Shown piece by piece: positions 1-7,026 of a DNA stretch of 64,000 nt. The stretch is taken from contig NZ_MSCP01000001.1 of the NCBI RefSeq assembly GCF_002954715.1, positions 1,087,453 to 1,151,452 on the forward strand. Reading direction: 5' to 3'. Below the pieces are notes generated by a model. The model searched no databases and was not told the DNA's origin. It saw nothing but the letters and a program-made list of their open reading frames with translations. Position numbers and translations under genes: made by a program. Position 1 is the stretch's first letter. The number at the start of each line of letters is the position of its first letter. Source of the stretch: Aliivibrio sifiae (lineage in GTDB: Bacteria; Pseudomonadota; Gammaproteobacteria; Enterobacterales; Vibrionaceae).

Positions 1-801
1 CTTATTAGTACAGCTGGTGGTACATGGTTTGTATTGAAAGAAAAATGGATGTCGCCTTTAGGTGCGCTTGCTATTTTTGGTAGTTTAGTAATGGTAACTC
101 TGGCGTATTTTGTCGTGGGCCCATTAAAACTAAGTAAACCAAAAACAGGTCGTAAGATTAAACGCTGGTCTCGTATGGACCGTGCCTTACACTGGAGTAT
201 GGCATTTAGCTTTTTAACTTTAGCGTTCAGTGGGTTATGCTTGGTTTATGGTAAGCACTTTTTAAAGCCAATCTTACCAACTGATCTTTGGGGCATGATT
301 ATTTATGCTGCGAAGCAGTACCATAACTACATGGGACCAATCTTCTTTATTCTATTAATGTGTGTACTTCTGAAATGGTGGAGAAAATCAATCTTCAACA
401 AAACAGACATGCAGTGGTTCATGAAAATGGGCGGCATGGTTGGTAAACACAAAGGATCGCACCCATCAGCAGGTTTCTCTAATGGTGGTGAAAAAGCGAT
501 TTACTGGTTATTGATTGTTTTTGGTGTTGTTGTCGCGTTCAGTGGTTTCGTATTAGATTTCCCAATCTTCGGTCAATTACGCCGTGATATGGAGTTATCT
601 AACCTTGTTCATATGTTATCAGCATTGGTCTTAATCTGTGGTTTCATCTTCCACATCTATATCGGTTTGTTCGGTATGGAAGCGGGTTTAGATGGCATGG
701 TTACCGGTGATGTTGATGAAACATGGGCAAAAGAGCACCATGATTTATGGTATAATGAAGTTAAAGACTTACCAGAGAATCAACCACAAGATAAAAAGTA
801 G
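1..801 (+). CDS. Formate dehydrogenase cytochrome b556 (gamma) subunit, 5' truncated
   Basis: This is the membrane subunit that anchors a respiratory formate dehydrogenase and passes electrons to the quinone pool through two b hemes. The reading frame is open to the first base, so the N-terminus lies outside the window and the TTG at 34 is internal. The visible part has four hydrophobic segments and candidate heme histidines in RALHWSM, KQYHNYMG and GFIFHIYIG, as in the FdnI/FdoI family. The hydrophilic C-terminal tail is typical. A strong terminator follows, so this is probably the last gene of its operon. The catalytic and iron-sulfur subunits should lie upstream. Family assignment is confident; the exact paralog is not. 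Confidence 0.88.
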   Translation, partial: LISTAGGTWFVLKEKWMSPLGALAIFGSLVMVTLAYFVVGPLKLSKPKTGRKIKRWSRMDRALHWSMAFSFLTLAFSGLCLVYGKHFLKPILPTDLWGMIIYAAKQYHNYMGPIFFILLMCVLLKWWRKSIFNKTDMQWFMKMGGMVGKHKGSHPSAGFSNGGEKAIYWLLIVFGVVVAFSGFVLDFPIFGQLRRDMELSNLVHMLSALVLICGFIFHIYIGLFGMEAGLDGMVTGDVDETWAKEHHDLWYNEVKDLPENQPQDKK

Positions 802-831
802 TTAGTCCTTAGAATTTATCTGTAAAAATTT

Positions 832-865
832 AAAAGCCGAGCAGGGTAACTTGCTCGGCTTTTTT
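832..865 (+). terminator. Rho-independent terminator after formate dehydrogenase gene
   Basis: The 9-bp stem AGCCGAGCA/TGCTCGGCT encloses an 8-nt loop and is followed by six T. A near-identical copy with the same loop core lies at 2018-2052. Confidence 0.9.
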
Positions 866-1037
866 GTACCTAAGGATTGAGGAAAGAGAAAATGCACTGC
901 TTATGGTTAATATTATCAATAGCTTGGGTTTTAATAAAAACTAGAACTTAAAGGCAAAACAAAAAGAAAGCACATGAAATCTACTTAAGAAAGGATATGA
1001 TGTACGCAAGATAAATAACCACTTCAAAGGATGACTT

Positions 1038-1565
1038 ATGTTTACAGTAGAGGTTGACAGTGAATTAAAATTGGCACTTATTGAGCCATCTTTTGCGAAA
1101 AAGTATTTTGAAATCGTATCGAAGGAAGATGCTTATTTGTCTCAATGGCTAGCTTGGCCACCACATGCAAAATCTGAGGATTTCTTTTTACGCTTTGTTC
1201 GTAAATCATTATTGGATTATGCCGAAGGCAAAGGAATGGTTTGCGCCATGATCTACCAAGGTGAGTTGGTTGGTAATGTTAGTTTTAATACGATTAACCA
1301 TCAGTTAAAAGTGGCAGAGATAGGTTATTGGCTTAGTGAGTCTTATCAAGGTAAGGGTATTATTACTCGTGCAGTGTCTAAGTTAATCGAGATTGCATTC
1401 ACAGATTTACAACTTGAGAAAATTCAAATAGCAGCAGGCGAGCATAACCTACCAAGCCGTAAAGTTTGTGAGCGTTTAGGAATGACATTAGAAGGCATTA
1501 TTTCTAATCGAGAAAACTTGAATGGCAGTATTATCAACCATGCTATTTATGGCTTATCGAAGTAG
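1038..1565 (+). CDS. GNAT acetyltransferase, RimL/YdaF-like
   Basis: This 175-aa protein is a GCN5-related N-acetyltransferase that should transfer acetyl from acetyl-CoA to an amine, possibly a protein N-terminus as in RimL. The C-terminal half has EIGYWLSESYQGKGI, the acetyl-CoA pyrophosphate-binding strand and loop, and then NLPSRKVCERLGMTLEG, the usual last helix and strand. Length and motif order match the RimL-like group. It starts at ATG after AAAGGATG. It is the only intact gene between two near-identical terminators at 832-865 and 2018-2052, which suggests a separately acquired segment. The substrate is unknown. Confidence 0.85.
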   Translation: MFTVEVDSELKLALIEPSFAKKYFEIVSKEDAYLSQWLAWPPHAKSEDFFLRFVRKSLLDYAEGKGMVCAMIYQGELVGNVSFNTINHQLKVAEIGYWLSESYQGKGIITRAVSKLIEIAFTDLQLEKIQIAAGEHNLPSRKVCERLGMTLEGIISNRENLNGSIINHAIYGLSK

Positions 1566-1597
1566 GGTTTGAGTTAACTGCATAAAGCGATACGTTG

Positions 1598-1626
1598 TCG
1601 TATAGCATGGAGTGTTAGCTATACGA
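1598..1626. repeat. Perfect 9-bp inverted repeat before a decayed gene
   Basis: TCGTATAGC at 1598-1606 and GCTATACGA at 1618-1626 form a perfect stem with an 11-nt loop. No T-tract follows. It lies just upstream of the ribosome binding site of the pseudogene at 1634 and could be an operator, an attenuator or a recombination remnant. Confidence 0.5.
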
Positions 1627-1633
1627 GGTAAGT

Positions 1634-2020
1634 ATGTCGGAATATTAATTAACAGAAGAAATAATTAAGTTGTCTCAATCGCAACTATCGGATGTTACTA
1701 AATCTGAATGGACTTTGTACGAAATATACGAAGCTGATGAGCCAGAGCGTTGTTTGTGTGGGCATTTCCCTATCATTGAAATTTGTAATTTTAAGAACAA
1801 GTTAAATCCTAACTATGCGACTGTTGGAAACTGCTGTGTTAAGAGGTTCATTGGTTTACCTTAAGATAACATTTTCCAAGCAATAAAGCGGGTTAGAAAA
1901 AACGATGATAAATCGCTAAATGCAGAGGCAATATCTCACGCTTACGACAAAGGTTGGATTAATGATTGGGGAAAAAAACTTTTATTTCGACGTTATGCGA
2001 AAGCGCAAACTTACATTTAA
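1634..2020 (+). pseudogene. Decayed hypothetical gene, two stops plus a frameshift
   Basis: An ATG at 1634 follows a good ribosome binding site (GAGGT). Reading in frame gives MSEY, a TAA at 1646-1648, then about 70 codons including YEIYEADEPERCLCGHFPII, a second TAA at 1862-1864, and then about 50 more codons in the same frame. Near 1968-1978, in a G4-A7 run, a one-base change shifts the frame: removing one base gives NFYFDVMRKRKLTF, a more natural protein end than the current frame. The longest uninterrupted piece, 1670-1864, uses a TTG with no ribosome binding site. The CLCGH and NCCVKRF cysteine and histidine motifs suggest a small metal-binding or redox fold. I cannot name the family. 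Confidence 0.7.
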
Positions 2021-2052
2021 AGCCGAGCAGGGTAACTTTGCTCGGCTTTTTT
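2018..2052 (+). terminator. Near-copy of the 832-865 terminator
   Basis: It has the same stem AGCCGAGCA/TGCTCGGCT as at 832-865, the same loop core GGGTAACT with one extra T, and a six-T tract. Identity also covers the flanking TTTAAA and the TTTTTTGT after the stem. Confidence 0.85.
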
Positions 2053-2095
2053 GTGTGTAACGAATTACAGTGGGCATTAAGAATATACTAACTAT

Positions 2096-2110
2096 TGATA
2101 ATGGTTATCA
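2096..2110. promoter_or_regulatory. Probable Fur box
   Basis: TGATAATGGTTATCA is an inverted repeat that matches the 7-1-7 Fur consensus (TGATAAT-N-ATTATCA) at 13 of 14 defined positions. It lies 48 bp upstream of the preferred start at 2158, which is where iron-dependent repression would act. This is inferred from sequence only. Confidence 0.6.
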
Positions 2111-2157
2111 TTCAATGTTATTGTTCTGTTAATTTTATAATAAGAAGGATGGCTAGG

Positions 2158-2739
2158 ATGAAAATTAGAATGATCGCAGTGTTTTGTTTGGCAACAATGG
2201 CTCCACAATCATATGCTGATGCATACAATATTAATGATTGTAATATATTAAAATTAGGGAAGTACTATAGGTTAGACACCAATAATGGGTACTGCTTGCA
2301 GACAAAAGTTGATAAGGCGGTATTTATTAATTTATCGTCAGCTAAAATTGAAAGTATAGATTTAAAGCAATCGTCATACATTGTATATCCAAAAGAATAT
2401 TTAACGACTACGGGTAAGTTTGCACTTAATAATGCAAAAGGTGTCGTTATTGGCTTGGAAGGAAAAGGGCTTATTGTTGCTCGAGACTTAGATAAAAAGA
2501 AGATCACTTTAAAGATCGCACCTGCTGTGATCTATGCTGGAGGCGGAGCTGTTGTAGGGGCAATGGCTGTAGTAGGAAGTAACCCTGATGCTGGTTTTAG
2601 AGAAGTAGCGATTGGCGCTTTTTCTGGCGCAGTTGGTGGAGGATTAACTCCTATTATGGGAGCTGGAGTTTTTGGTACTGTTGCCGCTGGTGGGTTAGGA
2701 GTATCTGCTTCAGGTGGTTGTTCATCATGCCACAATTAG
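2158..2739 (+). CDS. Secreted or envelope protein with glycine-rich hydrophobic C-terminus
   Basis: I do not recognise this family. The ATG at 2158 is preferred because AAGAAGGA lies 8 nt upstream and the product then begins with a signal peptide (MKIRMIAVFCLATM, then SYADA). A longer frame from 2095 would start at the edge of the Fur box. The mature protein of about 170 aa has a polar middle domain, then from about residue 120 a Gly/Ala-rich hydrophobic stretch (YAGGGAVVGAMAVVG, GAFSGAVGGG, GVFGTVAAGGLG) and a GGCSSCHN end. The pattern resembles glycine-zipper membrane-inserting segments. The next gene overlaps it by 13 bp, so the two are probably translated together. Iron control is suggested by the Fur-like box. 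Confidence 0.65.
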   Translation: MKIRMIAVFCLATMAPQSYADAYNINDCNILKLGKYYRLDTNNGYCLQTKVDKAVFINLSSAKIESIDLKQSSYIVYPKEYLTTTGKFALNNAKGVVIGLEGKGLIVARDLDKKKITLKIAPAVIYAGGGAVVGAMAVVGSNPDAGFREVAIGAFSGAVGGGLTPIMGAGVFGTVAAGGLGVSASGGCSSCHN

Positions 2740-3008
2740 CTTTTCTTTTTGTTATTGCTGAATTTGTTATCTTAATATTATTAACTACAAATACATGGCC
2801 ACATCGTATTTCGTTATTTTTTTTATGTTGTTTTAGTTTTTGGATAAATAAGAATGTGGAACTTACTTTATGGGTATATATGTTAAGTGCTCCAATCATT
2901 TTTTTGTTTGATTTCTATCTTAAAAAATCGAATGATGAATTATCATTTAGTTTTATGTTAATTATATTTATTATACTTTTTCTTTATCCTGTTTTTTTAG
3001 GGGTCTAG
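2727..3008 (+). CDS. Small integral membrane protein overlapping the Gly-rich gene
   Basis: This 93-aa protein is nearly all hydrophobic, with about three membrane segments (LAFLFVIAEFVILILL, ISLFFLCCFSF, SFMLIIFIILFLYPVF) and a short KKSNDE loop. The ATG at 2727 lies inside the end of the preceding gene, which argues for translational coupling. A TTG nine bases earlier is also in frame but less likely. No family is recognised. A small membrane protein coupled to a secreted Gly-rich protein is the arrangement of some bacteriocin-immunity pairs, but nothing here proves that role. Confidence 0.6.
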   Translation: MPQLAFLFVIAEFVILILLTTNTWPHRISLFFLCCFSFWINKNVELTLWVYMLSAPIIFLFDFYLKKSNDELSFSFMLIIFIILFLYPVFLGV

Positions 3009-3384
3009 AATAAGTAAAGATAATTTGGTTGTTTTTCCATTTTTCCGAAATTGTCTAATTCGGTGAACGTATTTAGGGTGAAATTTGAGAAAGATAAAGA
3101 AGCAGAAAATAGGCTTCAGCAGGGGAGATCTCAAACTGTTACATACGAGAAAGTTTATACACGGCAGTACTTTCTTACAGATAAAATTACCTTGTGAGCG
3201 CATAAAACCGTTCATAGGTAATTTGGGATAAACAGGAATCTTTCTGTGGTATAAGTGATTAGATGAAGGCGAGTTCAAATGTTTAATTTAGCATATCCAG
3301 AAAAGACTTAATGAGAATATGCTATGTCTTAATTTTTTACTTATAAGTAAACTTCGAAATAAAATCTTTTTATGGAATAAAACA
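3009..3384. other. Non-coding stretch with an imperfect long hairpin
   Basis: No convincing gene was seen on either strand. An AT-rich inverted repeat lies at 3184-3225: AAATTACCT and AGGTAATTT pair perfectly, and the stem continues with TGAGCG against CGTTCA (one mismatch), giving roughly 15 paired positions around a short loop. There is no T-tract. It could be a structured RNA or a mobile-element relic. Confidence 0.4.
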
Positions 3385-3918
3385 GTGTATAAAATACTTC
3401 CTTTACTTGTAACCGTGTGTTCATTTTCAACATTTGCACAAGAAACTAATGACAAATACCAAGATGTCTATATTGCTGCTGGTTATTCCTCTCATGAGAT
3501 ATCAGATAAAACGGGTGATGCATTTGAAGGATACTTTGGAGCTAGAAACATCTATGAAAATTCATTTTTTGTTGGTGGAGAATTAGAAGGTAAGATAATT
3601 CAAAACTCATCTCTTAAAGACTCAATTGGCCTTAAAGAGAAATACGCATTATCAGCAAATATACCACTAGGAAGAAGATTTGAACTATCGGATTCTGTTG
3701 CTCTTGATGCTTATGGCCTTATTGGGTACTCAATGCTTAAAACAGATCCATCAATGGACGATACATCATATGGTTTTAAATACGGAGTAGGGGCAGATCT
3801 TAATATGACAGATTGGTTTATTGGTATTCGATATACGGAGGTTGACTTGCATTCTGATTTAGGACAGAAAGATATTTCAGTGCTTGTTGGTTATAAATTA
3901 AACTCATTATTTAATTAA
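3385..3918 (+). CDS. Outer-membrane beta-barrel protein
   Basis: This is a porin-like small barrel of the OmpA/OMP_b-brl type, about 177 aa and exported. I prefer the GTG at 3385, preceded by GGAA, because the product then starts with a signal peptide, YKILPLLVTVCSFSTFAQ, ending in an Ala-X-Ala-like site. The frame extends upstream to an ATG at 3319 without a good ribosome binding site. The mature protein alternates polar and aromatic residues in strands: DVYIAAGYSSHEI, FEGYFGARNIYE, FFVGGELEGKI, WFIGIRYTEVDL and a final ISVLVGYKLNSLF. The last residue is Asn rather than the usual terminal Phe. Its role is unknown; it may be an adhesion or stability factor. Confidence 0.7.
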   Translation: MYKILPLLVTVCSFSTFAQETNDKYQDVYIAAGYSSHEISDKTGDAFEGYFGARNIYENSFFVGGELEGKIIQNSSLKDSIGLKEKYALSANIPLGRRFELSDSVALDAYGLIGYSMLKTDPSMDDTSYGFKYGVGADLNMTDWFIGIRYTEVDLHSDLGQKDISVLVGYKLNSLFN

Positions 3919-3962
3919 GGCAACGGTTAAGTTGTGTTGAAAATGTAGCTGTGCCATCAAGA

Positions 3963-3991
3963 GGCTCGTTATTTGTTTATCGAGCTTTTTT
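3963..3991 (+). terminator. Terminator after the barrel gene
   Basis: GCTCG at 3964-3968 pairs with CGAGC at 3981-3985 across a 12-nt loop, and a run of T follows. The stem is short but the context fits. Confidence 0.65.
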
Positions 3992-4401
3992 CATTCAGAT
4001 TAGAAGGTTTCATGATGTGGAACTTATGGTTCTTGTTCCAATGTGTTGTGGAAGAGTGCAAAAGTGAAAGAGGGTGAAAATCAAAGTCGTTGAATATTTT
4101 TTAACTTAAGAGCTTAGAAAGGTAGGTCCTTTTATAATGGAACTCTTCTAAATAAATGATAATCATTTACAAGTTTGTGTAACTAAATATAAGTCCTGTT
4201 AGTATTTTTTATTATATTTTGAGGTTAAAACATACAATTTAATTTAAGTTTTTGTATTTTATGGTTTTTGTAAGGTGCGAAATAAGAGTGAAAGTTACAA
4301 TGTATGAAAGGAAATGAAATCTCGAGTTTGAGATTGGACCTCTGGTTATAATTTATGTGATATAAGTAACACTTTAAACATAACTATAACCAATAAGGTA
4401 A
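3992..4401. other. AT-rich intergenic region with a Fur-like palindrome
   Basis: No gene was seen. At 4152-4170 the sequence ATAAATGATAATCATTTAC contains the central ATGATAATCAT of the Fur consensus, about 14 of 19 positions. At 4356-4371, TGTGA-N6-TAACA resembles a CRP site with one mismatch, about 30 bp before the next start. Neither neighbour has an obvious iron or carbon role. Confidence 0.35.
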
Positions 4402-4761
4402 ATGCTATACATGATTGTTTTTAACGCTAAGTCTGCTTGTTACATCTCACAAATTTTTGAATCCGAAAACATAACTCTTCAAAACGAAATCTTTTTTAAT
4501 GACGGAATAAAAAATCGTCAAATAACAGAAGTTAAACGGCTTAATCAAGATTTTGAAGCTAATGGAATGTTCCAATCTATATTTACAGGTTACCGTTTAC
4601 TTTTAGAGGATGGCTGTGAATTTGAAATAGATATCTTAAAGTCGATTACAAAGTTCATCCAGAGAGACAGTGAAACTAAACCAAATAAATTAAATTATTC
4701 TACTGAACCTAATGATTTAAATGATTGGATTGATGCTAGCATTAATAAATACATGTTTTGA
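4402..4761 (+). CDS. Hypothetical protein, 119 aa
   Basis: I do not recognise this protein. It has no signal peptide or membrane segment. It is acidic and mixed alpha/beta in appearance (SACYISQIFESENITLQ, then FTGYRLLLEDGCEFEIDILK) with a polar tail. The ATG at 4402 has AAGG only 3 nt away; a second ATG at 4411 is 12 nt away, so the start is uncertain by three codons. Codon use is as AT-rich as its accessory neighbours. It stands alone with non-coding stretches of more than 280 bp on both sides. Confidence 0.5.
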   Translation: MLYMIVFNAKSACYISQIFESENITLQNEIFFNDGIKNRQITEVKRLNQDFEANGMFQSIFTGYRLLLEDGCEFEIDILKSITKFIQRDSETKPNKLNYSTEPNDLNDWIDASINKYMF

Positions 4762-5055
4762 AAATATTGAATTATTTTTATATCTAAAAACTAACCCACA
4801 GAGCTAATATATTTATCATTACAATGGTTACACGATATTTGCGGGGTTGGTACAAGTTATAATATATTGTCCTTGCTTTATAATTAATAATACATTCCAG
4901 GTAGCGTTATTCATTGATGAATATTAATATATTCTACAGAATAGGTTATATGTAATATTTAAAATAGTTATTATACCTAGCGTTTCAGTAAATTTTTATT
5001 TGTTATTTTGGTACAGTTATTCTCGAATACACGTTATTTTTTTTGGAGGTTTATA
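4762..5055. other. Very AT-rich gap
   Basis: No coding potential was seen on either strand. The region must carry the promoter of the gene at 5056; TATAAT at about 4859 is one possible -10 element, but it has no good -35 partner. Confidence 0.4.
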
Positions 5056-5343
5056 ATGTATCAAGAACAAGCTGAAGCTTTTGTGGCGAATCAATCACCT
5101 GATGCGGTGGCAACTGGTGAATTATTCGTAATAAAAAATACGATTAAAAGGTATGTATCAGGACCAAATAGAGCGAGATTAATGAGATTAGCAAACTCAG
5201 TACTTGGTAATCTATGCACTCGTGCTAATGCTGGTAATATTGATAGAATTCGAGAACTATTTCAGTCAATGGTTCAATTGATAAAAGCAGGGAATATAGG
5301 ACAATTTGAGAATGAAATAGCACGCTCAAAGACAGAGTTCTAA
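5056..5343 (+). CDS. Hypothetical helical protein, 95 aa
   Basis: The ATG at 5056 follows an excellent ribosome binding site (GGAGG, 6 nt spacing), which decides the start over the longer frame from 5008. The product is predicted to be nearly all helical and polar-to-basic (NTIKRYVSGPNRARLMRLAN, then NIDRIRELFQSMVQLIKAGN). It has no signal peptide or membrane segment and no recognised family. A large inverted repeat follows directly at 5353-5409. The strong ribosome binding site suggests real and perhaps high expression. Confidence 0.6.
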   Translation: MYQEQAEAFVANQSPDAVATGELFVIKNTIKRYVSGPNRARLMRLANSVLGNLCTRANAGNIDRIRELFQSMVQLIKAGNIGQFENEIARSKTEF

Positions 5344-5352
5344 TATAAAATT

Positions 5353-5409
5353 TATCCCCTAGAGTTGGTATGTATATGAATCTTTATCATATTAATAGGC
5401 TAGGGGATA
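5353..5409. repeat. Long two-tier hairpin between two small genes
   Basis: TATCCCCTAG at 5353-5362 and CTAGGGGATA at 5400-5409 are a perfect 10-bp inverted repeat. Nested inside, ATATGA and TCATAT form a second 6-bp stem around a 7-nt loop. The symmetry suggests a structured RNA or a terminator without a strong T-tract. Confidence 0.6.
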
Positions 5410-5445
5410 TTACTGTTACATTGTGATATATGTTAGAGGATAACC

Positions 5446-5796
5446 TTGAAAAAATTTATATTAATTATCACTTTTTTAATTTCAGGATGCAGTGAGAACA
5501 TAAGTCATTACTATCCAACATATCAAGATGCTTCGGAACATCAACTTTTTGTTCGCGGTTGGTTACCAAATATTTTGCCTGAATCAACAACAGAGATTAA
5601 TGTTAATAATGATCTTGATCTCGATGTTTCTACGGGGAGTTTTGTTATAGCTAAACACGATTTGACTACTTTTGTATCGCAACTTACCCCAATAAATAAT
5701 AGGCGTCGTTTTTTTGAATACTCTCTTGGTAGAAGCCGTTGGACTTTTGAGATTGAAGAAAATGGCTTGGTGAGTTACATCCTATCAACGAATTAA
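5446..5796 (+). CDS. Small lipoprotein of unknown function
   Basis: This 116-aa protein starts at TTG, with AGAGGA 5 nt upstream. The N-terminus MKKFILIITFLISGC is a lipoprotein signal with the lipobox LISGC (Cys15). The mature domain is polar with a few aromatic patches (FVRGWLPNILPESTTEINV, RSRWTFEIEENGLVSYIL). Ser-Glu after the lipidated Cys suggests outer-membrane sorting rather than Lol avoidance. I recognise no family. The layout, 5-prime hairpin then a lone lipoprotein, gives no clue to its role. Confidence 0.65.
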   Translation: MKKFILIITFLISGCSENISHYYPTYQDASEHQLFVRGWLPNILPESTTEINVNNDLDLDVSTGSFVIAKHDLTTFVSQLTPINNRRRFFEYSLGRSRWTFEIEENGLVSYILSTN

Positions 5797-5877
5797 TATA
5801 TTTCAGTTAATAATACGATTATTTTAAATCTTCCTCTAAGCTTAGTAGAAGATATGATGACAATTTAAAGAGGCACA

Positions 5878-6072
5878 ATGGAACTTTTACATGAAGAAAC
5901 AATACGTTGTCCTTATTGTAATGAATCAATTGTTATTCTAATTGATCAAGAAGATCGTAACCAAGAATATATTGATGATTGCAGCGTGTGTTGTCGTCCC
6001 ATTCAAATACAAGTCACTACTAATGACACAGATGAGTTAGTAGTGATTGTAAATGATGAAAATGAAGTTTAA
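5878..6072 (+). CDS. CPXCG-type cysteine-rich small protein
   Basis: This 64-aa acidic protein has two Cys pairs, RCPYCNE near residue 11 and DDCSVCCRP near residue 35, which would bind one zinc in a ribbon. It matches the small CPXCG-motif cysteine-rich family found across gammaproteobacteria, including marine species. Its function is unknown. The start ATG lies after AAAGAGG. It ends 10 bp before the convergent SDR gene, and no terminator is visible between them. Confidence 0.8.
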   Translation: MELLHEETIRCPYCNESIVILIDQEDRNQEYIDDCSVCCRPIQIQVTTNDTDELVVIVNDENEV

Positions 6073-6082
6073 CCGTAAATGA

Positions 6083-6793
6083 TTATTTTTCTAAATCAAT
6101 GGTTTTACAACGAATTGAAAGTGTAGACATACTTGCACTTGGCGATAAGCTACGAATAAAATCGATAGCTTTGGTTAAGTCTTGAGTTTCTATTTTAAGG
6201 GCATTAAGAATACGACCGTCATTAGTCATATCTGTATCAACAACACTTGGACATAAACAGCAGACCTTAACTCCAAAAGGAAGTAACTCCTGATAGAGTG
6301 ATTGGCTATAACTCACAATAGCGGCTTTTGTTGCGGAATAAGCGGCAATTTTGGGAACCGGCTCTAGGCCTGCGGTTGAGCCGATATTATAAATCTCACC
6401 ATGACCTTGTTCTTTCATTTTTTCGACAACCAAATTACACGCAGTAATCGTAGAAAGTAGGTTAACGTTTATTAATTCTGAGAGTTGATTTAGCGTTAAA
6501 TTAGTATGTCCCGCCATGAGAACTCCTGCGCTATTTACCATCACGTCGATAGAGTTGTGGTTAGAAATAATTGATGAAATGCTGGATTCAACATCTGTAG
6601 GGTTATTAAAATCGACACTAATGGCTTCGATACTGTTTGATGGGTATAGGGCTTCTAATTCTCTCTTTGTAGTATTGAGATTGTCCTTATTTAGTGATAC
6701 TAAAATAAGTGAATAACCTTGTTGAGCAAAGTAATGAGAAATCGCTTTTCCTATACCTCGACTCGCACCTGTAATGAGTGCAAACTTAGACAT
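6083..6793 (-). CDS. Short-chain dehydrogenase/reductase
   Basis: This is a classical SDR of 236 aa. It has the Rossmann motif TGASRGIGKAI at the N-terminus, the NSAGV motif near residue 85, a catalytic Ser in YNIGSTAG, and the YSATK active-site Tyr and Lys. The ATG at 6793 is chosen because AGGAG precedes it and the protein then starts directly before the nucleotide-binding strand. A longer frame to 6898 adds basic, non-homologous residues. The substrate is unknown. The C-terminus is slightly shortened relative to many SDRs. Confidence 0.88.
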   Translation of the reverse strand: MSKFALITGASRGIGKAISHYFAQQGYSLILVSLNKDNLNTTKRELEALYPSNSIEAISVDFNNPTDVESSISSIISNHNSIDVMVNSAGVLMAGHTNLTLNQLSELINVNLLSTITACNLVVEKMKEQGHGEIYNIGSTAGLEPVPKIAAYSATKAAIVSYSQSLYQELLPFGVKVCCLCPSVVDTDMTNDGRILNALKIETQDLTKAIDFIRSLSPSASMSTLSIRCKTIDLEK

Positions 6794-6972
6794 AACAGAC
6801 TCCTTGTTTATTAGTTTTCTGCACCTTAACACCTTCCAATACTTTCTAAAAGTGACAATCTTATGTCGGTATTTATCGTTTTTATTTATTTTTAGCAAGA
6901 AGATAACAAAGCGATTAAAGCGATGGCATATATTTAGTCCTTAGAGTGTTAAGATCATTGGTTTTGATGATG

Positions 6973-6993
6973 GACGTATTATACGATTACGTC
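6973..6993. promoter_or_regulatory. Inverted repeat in the yiiM-like promoter region
   Basis: GACGTA at 6973-6978 and TACGTC at 6988-6993 form a perfect repeat around a TA-rich centre that could be a -10 region. It looks like an operator, but the regulator cannot be named. Confidence 0.4.
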
Positions 6994-7026
6994 TCAAAGT
7001 ACCCAGTAAGCAAACGAGGTTAGGAC

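Noticed and set aside
2997-3278. Minus-strand reading frame of 93 codons
   Set aside because: Its composition is odd (Lys, Phe and Pro rich), it has no ribosome binding site, and it covers the non-coding hairpin region.
4356-4371. CRP-like site before the 119-aa hypothetical gene
   Set aside because: It has one mismatch, but the gene is of unknown role and the stretch is so AT-rich that chance matches are likely.
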